From Hyphomicrobiales bacterium (GTDB lineage: Bacteria; Pseudomonadota; Alphaproteobacteria; Rhizobiales; Beijerinckiaceae), in NCBI GenBank assembly GCA_930633495.1, contig CAKNFJ010000001.1, positions 2,565,001 through 2,629,000 on the forward strand: a stretch of DNA of 64,000 nucleotides, read 5' to 3'. Each line of letters starts with the position of its first letter. The first letter of the stretch is position 1. A program made the translations under genes and the position numbers. This document shows positions 44,466 through 52,787 of the stretch, piece by piece. Below the pieces are notes generated by a model, which was not told the DNA's origin, did no database searches, and worked only from the letters and a program-made list of their open reading frames with translations.

Positions 44466-46508
44466 ATGTACAAGCCCGATCCCGCGATAGTTGCCAAAGA
44501 TCCGCTGCTGCAGCCGCTGACCATCAAGCGATTGACGATCCGCAACCGCATCATGAGCACCAGCCACGCCTGCGGCCTGGAACAGGGCGGGATGCCGGCT
44601 GAAGCCTATCAAGCCTATCACGAGGAAAAGGCGAAGGGGGGCATCGGCCTTTCGATGTTCGGCGGATCGTCGAATGTCGACATCGATTCGCCCAACATCT
44701 TCCGCCAGCTCAATGTCGGTACCGACGAGATCATCCCGCATTTCCAGCGGTTCAGCACCCGGATGCATGCGAATGGCGCGGCGCTGATGTGCCAGATCAC
44801 GCATCTGGGCCGGCGCGGCGACTCTTATGCCGATGAAAGGTTGCCGACGATCGCTCCCTCCCCGCTCCGCGAGACCGCGCACCGCAGCATCCCCAAGGAG
44901 ATGGACGAGCACGATATCGCACGGGTCGTGAAGGCCTTTGCGGCCGCCGCCCTGCGCTGCAAGGAAGGTGGGCTCGATGGCATCGAAACCCATGCCGGCG
45001 GTCACCTTCTAGGACAGTTCCTCTCGCCCGACATGAACCGGCGCACCGATCGCTTCGGCGGGTCGATCGAGAACCGCTGTCGTTTCGTACTGATGGTGCA
45101 CGAGGCGATCCGCAAGGCCGTGGGTGACGACTTCCTCGTCGGAATCCGCCTGACCATCGACGAAGGGCCGCACAACGCGCTGCATCTGGAGGAATGCATC
45201 CGCATCTGCCAGATCCTCCAGGCAGAGGGCGCGGTCGACTTCTTCAATGCGATCTACGGTTCGATGGAATCGGTGCCCGCGCTCGCCAAATACGCCATGC
45301 CAGGCATGGGTACGCCGCTGGCACCTTGGGTGGAGCCGGTGGGCATCTTCCGGCGTGAGGTGGGATTGCCCGTCTTTCATGCCGCGCGCATCGCCGATCT
45401 CTCGTCCGCGCGTTACGCGGTGCGCGAGGGCAAACTTGACATGGCCGGCATGACGCGAGCCCAGATCGCGGATCCCTACATCGTCGCCAAGCTCGCCAGC
45501 GGACGGGAGGCAGAAATCCGGCCATGTGTCGGCGCTACCCATTGCCAATCGCCGCAGCGACCCTCCTGTCTGCACAACCCGGTGACCGGCCGGGAGCTCA
45601 CTCTGAAGCATGTCATCCCGAAGGCGAACCAGCCGGGCCGGAAGGTCGTGGTTGTGGGCGGGGGGCCAGCCGGCCTCGAAGCTGCCCGCGTCAGCGCCGA
45701 GCGCGGCCATGTCGTCTCGCTCTACGAGGCAGCGGCCGAATTCGGCGGCCAAATCCTGGTCGGGGCGAGTTCCTGGCGGCGCGACCTGAAAGGCATCGTC
45801 GAGTGGCGCGTCGCCGAGCTTCAACGCCTCGGCGCCAGCCTGCATAACAACGCCTTTATGGACGAGAACGATATCGCCGCACTGGAACCCGACGTTGTGA
45901 TCATGGCGACAGGCGGCCTGCCGGCGGTCGATGTTCAGGAGGGGGAGGCTTTATGTACCACCACCTGGGACGTGCTCACCGGTCAGGTCGCCCTATCCGG
46001 GGATGTGCTGGTTTTCGATGGGACCGGCAGGCATCCCGCGCCGCTTGCGGCCGAGCGTGCCGTCGAGATGGGGGCACGGGTCGCTTATATTTCGGTCGAT
46101 GCTTTCATCGCCGAGGAGCTGACCTATTCCGAGCGTACCCGCTGGAAGCAGCTTTTCCTGAAATACGGTATCCAGCCGGTCACGGAGACGCGTCTGATAG
46201 CGGTCGAGCGTCAGGACAACCGGCTTCTGGTCAAGCTCTTCAGCGATCTCACGCAGGAGGTGACGACCCGGATTGTCGACCATGTAGTGGTCGAGCAGGG
46301 CTCGATTCCGATGTCGGAGGTGTATGACGCGTTGCGCGGGCGTTCAGCTAATGACGGGGTGACCGATCTCGAGGCCCTGGTGAAAGCCGAGCCACAGCCC
46401 AGTGGCCCGGCGGCCGGCTTCGCGCTGCACCGCATCGGCGATGCCGTCTCCAGCCGCAATATTCATTCGGCGATGCTGGATGCGTTGCGGATCTGCAGCG
46501 CGCTATGA
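44466..46508 (+). CDS. FMN/FAD/Fe-S oxidoreductase, StcD/DgcA-like N-demethylase
   Basis: A 680-aa member of the trimethylamine dehydrogenase/2,4-dienoyl-CoA reductase group. The N-terminal old-yellow-enzyme TIM barrel spans about 1-350, a cysteine cluster includes C354, C360 and C368, and an FAD/NAD domain begins VVVVGGGPAG (395-404). The cluster CVGATHCQ..SC lacks the second cysteine of the usual CxxC, as I recall for N-methylproline demethylases (StcD), but with shorter spacing. StcD and DgcA remove methyl groups from N-methylproline and dimethylglycine, so a role in N-methyl amino acid breakdown fits. Start 44466 has GGAGG 6 nt upstream. Confidence 0.8.
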   Translation: MYKPDPAIVAKDPLLQPLTIKRLTIRNRIMSTSHACGLEQGGMPAEAYQAYHEEKAKGGIGLSMFGGSSNVDIDSPNIFRQLNVGTDEIIPHFQRFSTRMHANGAALMCQITHLGRRGDSYADERLPTIAPSPLRETAHRSIPKEMDEHDIARVVKAFAAAALRCKEGGLDGIETHAGGHLLGQFLSPDMNRRTDRFGGSIENRCRFVLMVHEAIRKAVGDDFLVGIRLTIDEGPHNALHLEECIRICQILQAEGAVDFFNAIYGSMESVPALAKYAMPGMGTPLAPWVEPVGIFRREVGLPVFHAARIADLSSARYAVREGKLDMAGMTRAQIADPYIVAKLASGREAEIRPCVGATHCQSPQRPSCLHNPVTGRELTLKHVIPKANQPGRKVVVVGGGPAGLEAARVSAERGHVVSLYEAAAEFGGQILVGASSWRRDLKGIVEWRVAELQRLGASLHNNAFMDENDIAALEPDVVIMATGGLPAVDVQEGEALCTTTWDVLTGQVALSGDVLVFDGTGRHPAPLAAERAVEMGARVAYISVDAFIAEELTYSERTRWKQLFLKYGIQPVTETRLIAVERQDNRLLVKLFSDLTQEVTTRIVDHVVVEQGSIPMSEVYDALRGRSANDGVTDLEALVKAEPQPSGPAAGFALHRIGDAVSSRNIHSAMLDALRICSAL

Positions 46509-46534
46509 CGCGCTGCAGATCGAGATCGAATCCG

Positions 46535-47830
46535 TCAGCGGCCAATTCCGTCGAGGAACTGGTACCAGCCGGCCACTGTTCGGACGGCGGGCTCGCGCAT
46601 AAAATAGAAGGGGATCGCCTCCGGGCGCTTCCGCCGCATCAGGCAGAGATCGGGTTCCTCTCCGATGACGAGGTCGAGTGCGTGCCGGCCAAGCAGGCTG
46701 GCCATCGCGATTCCCGTGCCGTTGTAGCCCACCGAGAAGGCGGTCCGTTCATTGGCGAGCCCGATTTGTGGCAGGCTGTCCATCGTCATCGCGACGAGTC
46801 CGGACCAACGATGGGTGATCGCGACGTCGGACAACTGCGGGAAGAGGCCTTTCATCGCCATTTCCAGCGCAGCGAAAGCCGAGGAGGAGTCGGTTTTGCC
46901 GAAGGCGCCGCGGCCGCCGAAGAGCAGGCGTTCGTCGATGCGGCGGAACCAGCGCATCATCCTTCGGGTCTCGCTATAGCTGCGCCCCTTCGGCACGAGC
47001 GTCGCGAAGGTTTCAGGCGGAAGCGGTTTCGTCGCGACCATTGCGCTTCGGAAGGGGATAACGGCTTTCCTGACAATGGAGGTGGCCGGGGACAGGTCGG
47101 AATAGCCGTTCGTCGCCACGATCAGGCGCTCAGCGCGGACCGAACCTTGCGAAGTCACAAGTTCGACGCCGGAGGAAGCCTGTTTCACCTGTTCGACCAT
47201 CGAGCGTTCGAAGATCTCTCCGCCGCCCTTGACGACCGCTTCGGCCAAGCCACGGGCGTAGTTCAAGGGGTGAATGATGCCCGCATGTGTGTTGAGCACA
47301 CCGCCAGTGAAACCGAGACTTCCGGTCTCGGCCGCGGTCTCCTCTGCGCCCATGACTTTCAGACTGTTGTCGCCGAATGTATCGCGGACCGTCTTTGCTT
47401 CTTCCGCCAGCGCCTCGAGGGCATGAGCGTTGTGGGCACAGCGCAGATTGCCAGTCTTGGCGAAACCAGCCGATTCGATACCGAACTCCTCGACGTAGCG
47501 CTCGACGCAATCCATGGCGTCGTGCCCGAGGCGGCTCATACGCTTCGCGGTTTCCACGCTGTGGTGTTTCGCCATGTCGCTTAGCGAGACACGGTATTTG
47601 GTCGACACTACTCCGCCATTGCGGCCCGATGCGCCGAATCCGACCTCGGATGCTTCAACAAGGACAGGTTTTAGGCCGGTTTCGATCGCGCGCAGTGCTG
47701 CCGAAAGGCCGGTATATCCAGCCCCGATGATTGCCACGTCCGCCGACACGTCATGGGTGAGAGGCTTCGGCACCGCGGCCGGCGTCCCAGTTTCGCGCCA
47801 GAGGGAAGCCGGTGGCGCCAGCCGCTGCAT
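46535..47830 (-). CDS. FAD-dependent amine oxidase (DAO family, OrdL/PuuB-like)
   Basis: A 431-aa protein from MQRLAPPASLWRETG. The FAD motif AIIGAGYTGLSAALRA is followed by EVGFGASGRNGG. Near the C-terminus, the stretch GYNGTGIAMASLLGRHALDL matches gamma-glutamylputrescine oxidase/OrdL enzymes. It oxidises secondary or primary amines to aldehyde or imine. It converges on the StcD-like gene and is about 30 bp from the HAD gene upstream in the same direction. Confidence 0.85.
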   Translation of the reverse strand: MQRLAPPASLWRETGTPAAVPKPLTHDVSADVAIIGAGYTGLSAALRAIETGLKPVLVEASEVGFGASGRNGGVVSTKYRVSLSDMAKHHSVETAKRMSRLGHDAMDCVERYVEEFGIESAGFAKTGNLRCAHNAHALEALAEEAKTVRDTFGDNSLKVMGAEETAAETGSLGFTGGVLNTHAGIIHPLNYARGLAEAVVKGGGEIFERSMVEQVKQASSGVELVTSQGSVRAERLIVATNGYSDLSPATSIVRKAVIPFRSAMVATKPLPPETFATLVPKGRSYSETRRMMRWFRRIDERLLFGGRGAFGKTDSSSAFAALEMAMKGLFPQLSDVAITHRWSGLVAMTMDSLPQIGLANERTAFSVGYNGTGIAMASLLGRHALDLVIGEEPDLCLMRRKRPEAIPFYFMREPAVRTVAGWYQFLDGIGR

Positions 47831-47858
47831 GGTTCTCACCCCTGGTGATGCTCCGACG

Positions 47859-48557
47859 TCAATCGAGCTCGACCGCGTCGGCCAGCTCGCCGAGCGTCGC
47901 GAAGTGGAAGTCCGGCTTGGTGACCTCCTTCGGCACCGGGGTGCCACCGAAACCCTTCAGCCCCTTGCGTCGCTCTATCCAGCAGACCTTGTATCCGAGC
48001 TCCCGCGCGACTCCGATGTCGTGGTATTGGCTCTGCGCGACATGCAGGATCTCGTCCTGCTTGTAGCCAAAGGCCGACTGCCTGCCGAGATTGTATGCGA
48101 AGAAGCGCGGATCGGGCTTCGGGTACTTGGCCTCGTCGGACGTGACGCTGTCGTGGAACGGCAAGCCGAGCTTGTTCGCGCAGTTGGTGTAGGCGACCCT
48201 GTCATAATTTGTCATCGCGACCAGACGAAATTTGCGCCGCAGTCGCCGGAGCGCCTGCCCAGAATCGGAAAAGGCGGGCGCGTTGAAGAAGAAGCGGAAG
48301 TAGCAATCGGCCGCTGCGTCGTCTGTCGGCAATCCGAGCGTCTTGGCGGCTGCGATGTAAACGTCGCGCATGACGGCGCTCGCGGCACCAGGGAAATCGG
48401 CGCGTGCGGTGAGGTAGGCGCCGAAGATTTCGTCCTCCGTCAACTTGGCGGCGGCCGGGCCGCCGGCGGCGCGAAACCCGTCAAGAACGGCTTTTTCGAA
48501 GTCGATGCAGGTTCCGACGATATCGAACGTCAGGACTTTGAAGTCGGCGAAAGACAT
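47859..48557 (-). CDS. HAD-family hydrolase, haloacid dehalogenase type II-like
   Basis: A 232-aa HAD protein with nucleophile D12 in LTFDIVGTCID (the usual DxYGT is DIVGT here), motif II threonine in AMTNYDR, and motif III lysine and aspartates in KYPKPDPRFF and QSQYHDIG. It resembles (S)-2-haloacid dehalogenase but may be a phosphatase. It starts the leftward HAD-oxidase pair, divergent from a LysR gene. Confidence 0.83.
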   Translation of the reverse strand: MSFADFKVLTFDIVGTCIDFEKAVLDGFRAAGGPAAAKLTEDEIFGAYLTARADFPGAASAVMRDVYIAAAKTLGLPTDDAAADCYFRFFFNAPAFSDSGQALRRLRRKFRLVAMTNYDRVAYTNCANKLGLPFHDSVTSDEAKYPKPDPRFFAYNLGRQSAFGYKQDEILHVAQSQYHDIGVARELGYKVCWIERRKGLKGFGGTPVPKEVTKPDFHFATLGELADAVELD

Positions 48558-48664
48558 GGGGAGCGCCTTTTAGATGCGATTTGCGGGCCGCCGAAGCGGG
48601 CGCCTGGATCCAAGTGTCCGCATTGGCATGGTCCGCGCAACGTCCAAAATAATCAACGGCCGGG

Positions 48665-48677
48665 TTACATTTTGTAA
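48665..48677. promoter_or_regulatory. Candidate LysR box overlapping LysR start
   Basis: TTACA-TTT-TGTAA is a perfect T-N11-A inverted repeat in the divergent gap of the HAD and LysR genes. Its last base is the A of the LysR ATG, which would permit autorepression. Confidence 0.5.
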
Positions 48678-49642
48678 TGTCCCAGCTTCGACGATTGCTC
48701 CCTTCGCTCAACACCCTTGTGGCATTCGAAGCGGTCGTGCGGTGCGGGACCTTCGCGCGGGCGGCGAGGGAACTCGGGGTTACCAGCCCCGCCGTGAGCA
48801 GGATGATCGGCCGCCTCGAGCTTCATCTAGAGCTGTCGCTGTTCCGTCGAACGCCGTCCGGAGTCGTGCTGACGGAGGACGGAAACAAGCTGTTCTCGGG
48901 AGTTTCGCGCAGTTTCGGCGATATTGAGCGCACTGTTTCGGAACTCGTCGGCCGCCATCGCGTTCCGCGGCGGCCGATCGTGTTGTCCGTGTCTGCGGCC
49001 TTTGCGACGCACTGGTTCATGCCGCGGCTCGCGCGTTTCCAAGCGAGGTTTCCCGGTGAGGAGATCCAATTTCAGTTGATCAATGGGCCACTGGAAGGCC
49101 CGGTCGAAGGTGTCGATATCTCGATGCGATTCGACCCGCGACCGGGCGACAAGGTCAAGGTCTTTCCTCTTATGAGGGAACTGCTGCTCCCGGTCTGTTC
49201 GGATCGGTACGAGGGAGCGCGGGCCGATGCCGGTTCGCTGCTCCCCGCCGCCGCGCGGATGATCACTCTCAGCGGTTCGAAATTTCATTGGGCCGAGCTA
49301 TTCGCGTCAGACAGCACCCAGCAAACGGCGAGCGAACTCCTCTTCACCGATTATACGCTCGTCGTCCAAGCGGCCTTGGTGGGGCAGGGCGTTGCTGTCG
49401 GTTGGTTCAGTGTCGTTTCCAGCTTGTTGGCCGGAGGTGCGCTGGTTCCGGCGCGCGCGGAACTGGTCCCAACCGGCCGGCGCTGCGATCTCGTCGTGTC
49501 TCGGTGGCCGCATGCGGAAGTAGTGAACGAGATATGCCAGTGGATCCTTGATGAGTATAGGGAAGATGCCTCTCTGGTTGCAATGCGTCATCCCGATATC
49601 GCGCCTGTGCTGCTTTCTGAACTGGCTTCTATTGAGAGGTAG
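48677..49642 (+). CDS. LysR-family regulator, GcvA-like
   Basis: A 321-aa LTTR. The start RRLLPSLNTLVAFEAVVRCG and HTH FARAARELGVTSPAVSRMIGRLE resemble GcvA/AmpR-type regulators. It is divergent from the HAD-oxidase genes, which it probably controls. The likely operator overlaps its own start codon. Confidence 0.88.
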   Translation: MSQLRRLLPSLNTLVAFEAVVRCGTFARAARELGVTSPAVSRMIGRLELHLELSLFRRTPSGVVLTEDGNKLFSGVSRSFGDIERTVSELVGRHRVPRRPIVLSVSAAFATHWFMPRLARFQARFPGEEIQFQLINGPLEGPVEGVDISMRFDPRPGDKVKVFPLMRELLLPVCSDRYEGARADAGSLLPAAARMITLSGSKFHWAELFASDSTQQTASELLFTDYTLVVQAALVGQGVAVGWFSVVSSLLAGGALVPARAELVPTGRRCDLVVSRWPHAEVVNEICQWILDEYREDASLVAMRHPDIAPVLLSELASIER

Positions 49643-49805
49643 GACTGGCTTGTTTGAATTCGCGGTGACGCCAACTGCTAACCTGTCTTGCGTACGAGGA
49701 GGACAGCATTCGCCCCTGCGGCGCGACTGACATTGCATCACTGGTTTCGGCGAACCGCATCGCTGGGCCTCGACCTCTCCCCTCATTTCCAATGGCGAAG
49801 GCGAC

Positions 49806-50975
49806 ATGAAGATCACATCGGCGCGCATCTATCTGATCGAGAGCGGCGGCATCCACCCGGTCATCCTGGAGCTGGAAACCGACTCGGGCATTGTCGGCCT
49901 GGGCGAGGCCTGCATCGCCTACGGCATCGGCGGCACGGCCTCCGCCGGCATGCTGAAGGATATCATCGAGCGCTACATGATGGGTGGGATCGATCCATTC
50001 CGGATCGAGGCGCTTTGGACCGAGATCTACGATCACGGATTCTGGGCCAAGGGCGGCGGCCCGATCATTTATGCGGCGATGAGCGCCATCGAGCAGGCGA
50101 TGCTCGACATCAAGGCCCGCAGCCTGAACCTCCCGGTCTACGAGCTTCTCGGCGGACGCGTTCATGACGAGCTGCGGACCTACTGCAACGGCTGGTACTT
50201 CGGCTGTACCCAGGACAGCCAGTTGCCGGCGGCGGCCGCAAAAGCCGTCGAGGATGGATATGACGCGCTGAAATTCTACCCCTTCGTCACGATCCTGCCC
50301 GAGGGTAAGTTGCGCCATCCGTCCTACCGCGCCGCCAGCGACCGCAGCGTCGCCAAGCGCGCCACCGCGACGGTCCGCGAGATACGGCGCGCCGTCGGTC
50401 CCGACGTCGAGATTATGCTGGATCTCTCGGCCGGGCTGACGCCGGACGACACGATCCGGTTCTGCCGCGACGTCGAGGACCTCGACATCACCTATGTCGA
50501 GGAGCCGGCGGTCCCTGGTGACGTGGGTGCCCTGGTCAAGATCGCCAACGGCATCTCGCAACGCGTCGCGGTCGGCGAACGTATCTATTCCCGCTACGGC
50601 TTCCGGGACATCCTCGAAAGTCGCGCTGCCGACATCCTCCAGCCCGACATCGGCAACACCGGCGGCCTGCTCGAAGCCCGTAAAATCGCGGCGATGGCCG
50701 AGGCCTACGGCATGAAGGTCCAGCCCCATATCTGCGCCAGCGCACTGTCGACCGCGGTCGGGATGCATTTCAGCGCCTCTATCCCGAATTTCTACATCCA
50801 GGAGCACTTCCCCTACTGGGGCCGCATTCCCGGACATGTCGAGGTGCTGGAAAACCCGATCGAGTCGTCGGTGAAGGGCGGCGTCATCCCGGTCAGCGAC
50901 GCCGCGGGCTTCGGTGTCGAATTGCGCCGCAATGCGCTCGGCAATTCGATCTACGGCGAATTCTTGCCGGCCTGA
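49806..50975 (+). CDS. Enolase-superfamily dehydratase/racemase
   Basis: A 389-aa enzyme, third of this superfamily in the window and most like the one at 15392. Lysine in ALKFYPF, metal ligands in IMLDLSAGLT, YVEEPAVP and AVGERIYSR, and the histidine in VQPHICASAL suggest mandelate racemase/galactonate dehydratase chemistry. It stands alone about 160 bp after LysR in the same direction, so it may belong to that regulator's set. Confidence 0.83.
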   Translation: MKITSARIYLIESGGIHPVILELETDSGIVGLGEACIAYGIGGTASAGMLKDIIERYMMGGIDPFRIEALWTEIYDHGFWAKGGGPIIYAAMSAIEQAMLDIKARSLNLPVYELLGGRVHDELRTYCNGWYFGCTQDSQLPAAAAKAVEDGYDALKFYPFVTILPEGKLRHPSYRAASDRSVAKRATATVREIRRAVGPDVEIMLDLSAGLTPDDTIRFCRDVEDLDITYVEEPAVPGDVGALVKIANGISQRVAVGERIYSRYGFRDILESRAADILQPDIGNTGGLLEARKIAAMAEAYGMKVQPHICASALSTAVGMHFSASIPNFYIQEHFPYWGRIPGHVEVLENPIESSVKGGVIPVSDAAGFGVELRRNALGNSIYGEFLPA

Positions 50976-51021
50976 TGCCAGCGAGCAGGCAGATCACTCC
51001 TGAGGAAGAAGCAGGATAAAC

Positions 51022-51270
51022 ATGTTCATCGCACTGAAAATAAAGGCTAAATCTGTCTATCACGGATATGACAAAGAGGGAAAGCTTATCATCGAGCCCG
51101 TCGGCTCCACAGATTTCGTCGAGAAGGTAATCAAGATCGATAGGATTCTATCTTTCACGGAGGATTATATTTTTATTGAGTGCCCACATGATACGGTTCA
51201 GACTTGGGAGTATGAGGGCACGCTCGCCGAGATCAAAAGCAAGCTGGCGTCGATCTCGGCCCTTCTCTGA
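51022..51270 (+). CDS. Small hypothetical protein
   Basis: An 82-aa protein, not recognised. It is beta-rich by appearance (KIKAKSVYHGYDKEGKLIIE) and AT-richer than its neighbours. A purine-rich ribosome site (GAGGAAGAAGCAGG) precedes the ATG. It lies 46 bp after the enolase-superfamily gene, so it may be co-transcribed. Confidence 0.6.
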   Translation: MFIALKIKAKSVYHGYDKEGKLIIEPVGSTDFVEKVIKIDRILSFTEDYIFIECPHDTVQTWEYEGTLAEIKSKLASISALL

Positions 51271-51438
51271 CGACCCGGGCCTTCTTCACCCTCATGTGGT
51301 GTGTGATCTCTTAAGCTAAGATCTCCACCGGGTAACGTGCTCGTGCCAGGAGAGGGTTCCTCTCCGGAGTCCGATGCGTCGGGCAGCGAAGCGGATGGCG
51401 GCGCCTGAACGGATTCGAACTCGCTTGTGGCAGAGGTG

Positions 51439-51993
51439 TCAGATCGCCAGCTTCAACGGATGTCGGTATCGGTGGTTGTGTGCCCCCGCAACCAATGAAA
51501 CAAACACTCCCGCGAGCCTCGCTCCGGGAGTGTTGGTTTTTGTAAGCCTCCCAATGCGCTTGCCGCTCCCCCAGCCCAGGATCGGGCCGAGCGCCCCGTG
51601 AAGCGTCGCAAAGACCTCCCCACGTTCAGGTCCCGGCGTCAGGACGTTCCTCTCCATCAGCAGGCCCGGCGCTTCCGCTGCCTCAGACCGCGCGTCAGGC
51701 TGGTTCAGCGCGTCGGTCAGCTTGGCGATCTTCCTTGCGTAGATCGTGGCTGCGCTTGGCAAGAGGTCGGGCGTATCCACCGGGGCATCCGCGAGCAGGG
51801 CGGTCAGCTCCGCCTTGCGGGCGGCGGATCTTCGCAGTCTGGTCAACGCTGGGCGAACCCGACTCTTCTGCAAGGGGAGCGCCGCTTGGTGGTCTGCGCG
51901 ACTGCGTCGCGCTTGAAAGGTTGATGGCAACCGATCGCCTGCTGCCTTCCCTGATATCGCTGTGGCTCTTCCGTAGACAAAGACCCCAGGCAC
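51439..51993 (-). pseudogene. Large serine recombinase, C-terminal remnant
   Basis: The stretch RKAELTALLADAPVDTP, then TIYARKIAKLTDALNQ and LTPGPERGEV matches the C-terminal coiled-coil end of large serine recombinases like the one broken at 1228-4979. No catalytic or Recombinase domain is present, and the first 40 residues do not match, so only the 3' end of a recombinase gene remains. The final part (KTNTPGARLAGVFVSLVAG) overlaps a terminator-like hairpin. It marks an old integration or deletion scar. Confidence 0.7.
51503..51538 (+). terminator. Terminator-like hairpin
   Basis: AACACTCCCG and CGGGAGTGTT pair over 10 bp around a 12-nt loop and are followed by GGTTTTTG. It can stop rightward transcription from the 51022 gene. 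It also lies inside the 3' end of the leftward recombinase remnant. Confidence 0.6.
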
Positions 51994-52056
51994 TGTTTTG
52001 AACCAAAACTAAGATTTTGATATATATTTCATACTCGTAGATGTAGGGCGTAAAGC

Positions 52057-52335
52057 ATGCACACCATCAAGGTTATTGGCATCGGCTTCGCGCTGCTCGG
52101 CATTCTGCTCGTCGCCGCGCCACGGCTTTCCATGGCGGCCGGGAGGCCGATTCCTTTCGCCGTCAGGCTGTTCTTGCCGCTCTGGTTCGTCGGCGCGCTG
52201 ATCAATCTCTGGATCGGCGTCAACCGGGCGGGCTATACCGTCATGGAGGAAGAACCGATCTTCCTCGTCGTCTTCGGCGTGCCGGCAGTCGCCAGCCTGC
52301 TGATCCTCTGGTTGACCTCGCGAATAGCCCGATGA
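52057..52335 (+). CDS. Small membrane protein, unknown
   Basis: A 92-aa protein with three hydrophobic segments (about 5-22, 33-55 and 66-87). It is not recognised beyond that. It overlaps ybaK by 4 bp and is probably co-translated with it. Confidence 0.65.
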   Translation: MHTIKVIGIGFALLGILLVAAPRLSMAAGRPIPFAVRLFLPLWFVGALINLWIGVNRAGYTVMEEEPIFLVVFGVPAVASLLILWLTSRIAR

Positions 52336-52787
52336 GCCTCGAATCCGTCCGCGCCTTCTTCGCCCAACACGCTCCCGACATCACCGTCATCGTCACCGAT
52401 GAGAGCAGCGCCACCGTGCCGCTTGCCGCCGTGGCCCATGGTGTCGAGCCCGGTCAGATCGCCAAGACGTTGTCCCTGCGCATCGGTGAGGAGGTCGTGC
52501 TTGTGGTCGCGCGCGGCGATGCGCGACTGGACAACCGGAAGGCCAAGGCCGTGCTCGGCGGCAAGCCCCGCATGCTGGGCGCCGAAGAGGTCGAGGCCCT
52601 GACGGGGCACCCGGTTGGCGGCGTCTGCCCTTTCGGCCTCGCCACGCCGCTGAAGGTCTTCTGCGATGTCTCGCTCAGGGCCTTCGACGAGGTCGTTCCT
52701 GCTGCCGGCTCGACGCATAGCGCGCTGCGCATCGCGCCCACTCGCATGGCCGAGCTGACGCAAGCCGAATGGGTCGATGTCTGCTAG
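52332..52787 (+). CDS. ybaK: YbaK/EbsC-type aminoacyl-tRNA deacylase
   Basis: A 151-aa YbaK/ProX-domain protein (QIAKTLSLRIGEEVVLVVARG ..., shown in part; GVCPFGLATPL). These enzymes hydrolyse mischarged Cys/Ala-tRNAPro and related species in trans. The lysine in AKTL is the conserved active-site lysine. Its TAG stop contains the TA dinucleotide next to the IS630 insertion, and the coding sequence is intact. Confidence 0.85.
   Translation: MSLESVRAFFAQHAPDITVIVTDESSATVPLAAVAHGVEPGQIAKTLSLRIGEEVVLVVARGDARLDNRKAKAVLGGKPRMLGAEEVEALTGHPVGGVCPFGLATPLKVFCDVSLRAFDEVVPAAGSTHSALRIAPTRMAELTQAEWVDVC

Noticed and set aside
51395..51470. Possible tRNA gene (CGGATTCGAAC on + strand)
   Set aside because: The T-loop-like sequence lacks a pairing T-stem and no anticodon or D-arm could be folded, so at most it is a remnant or attachment-site trace.
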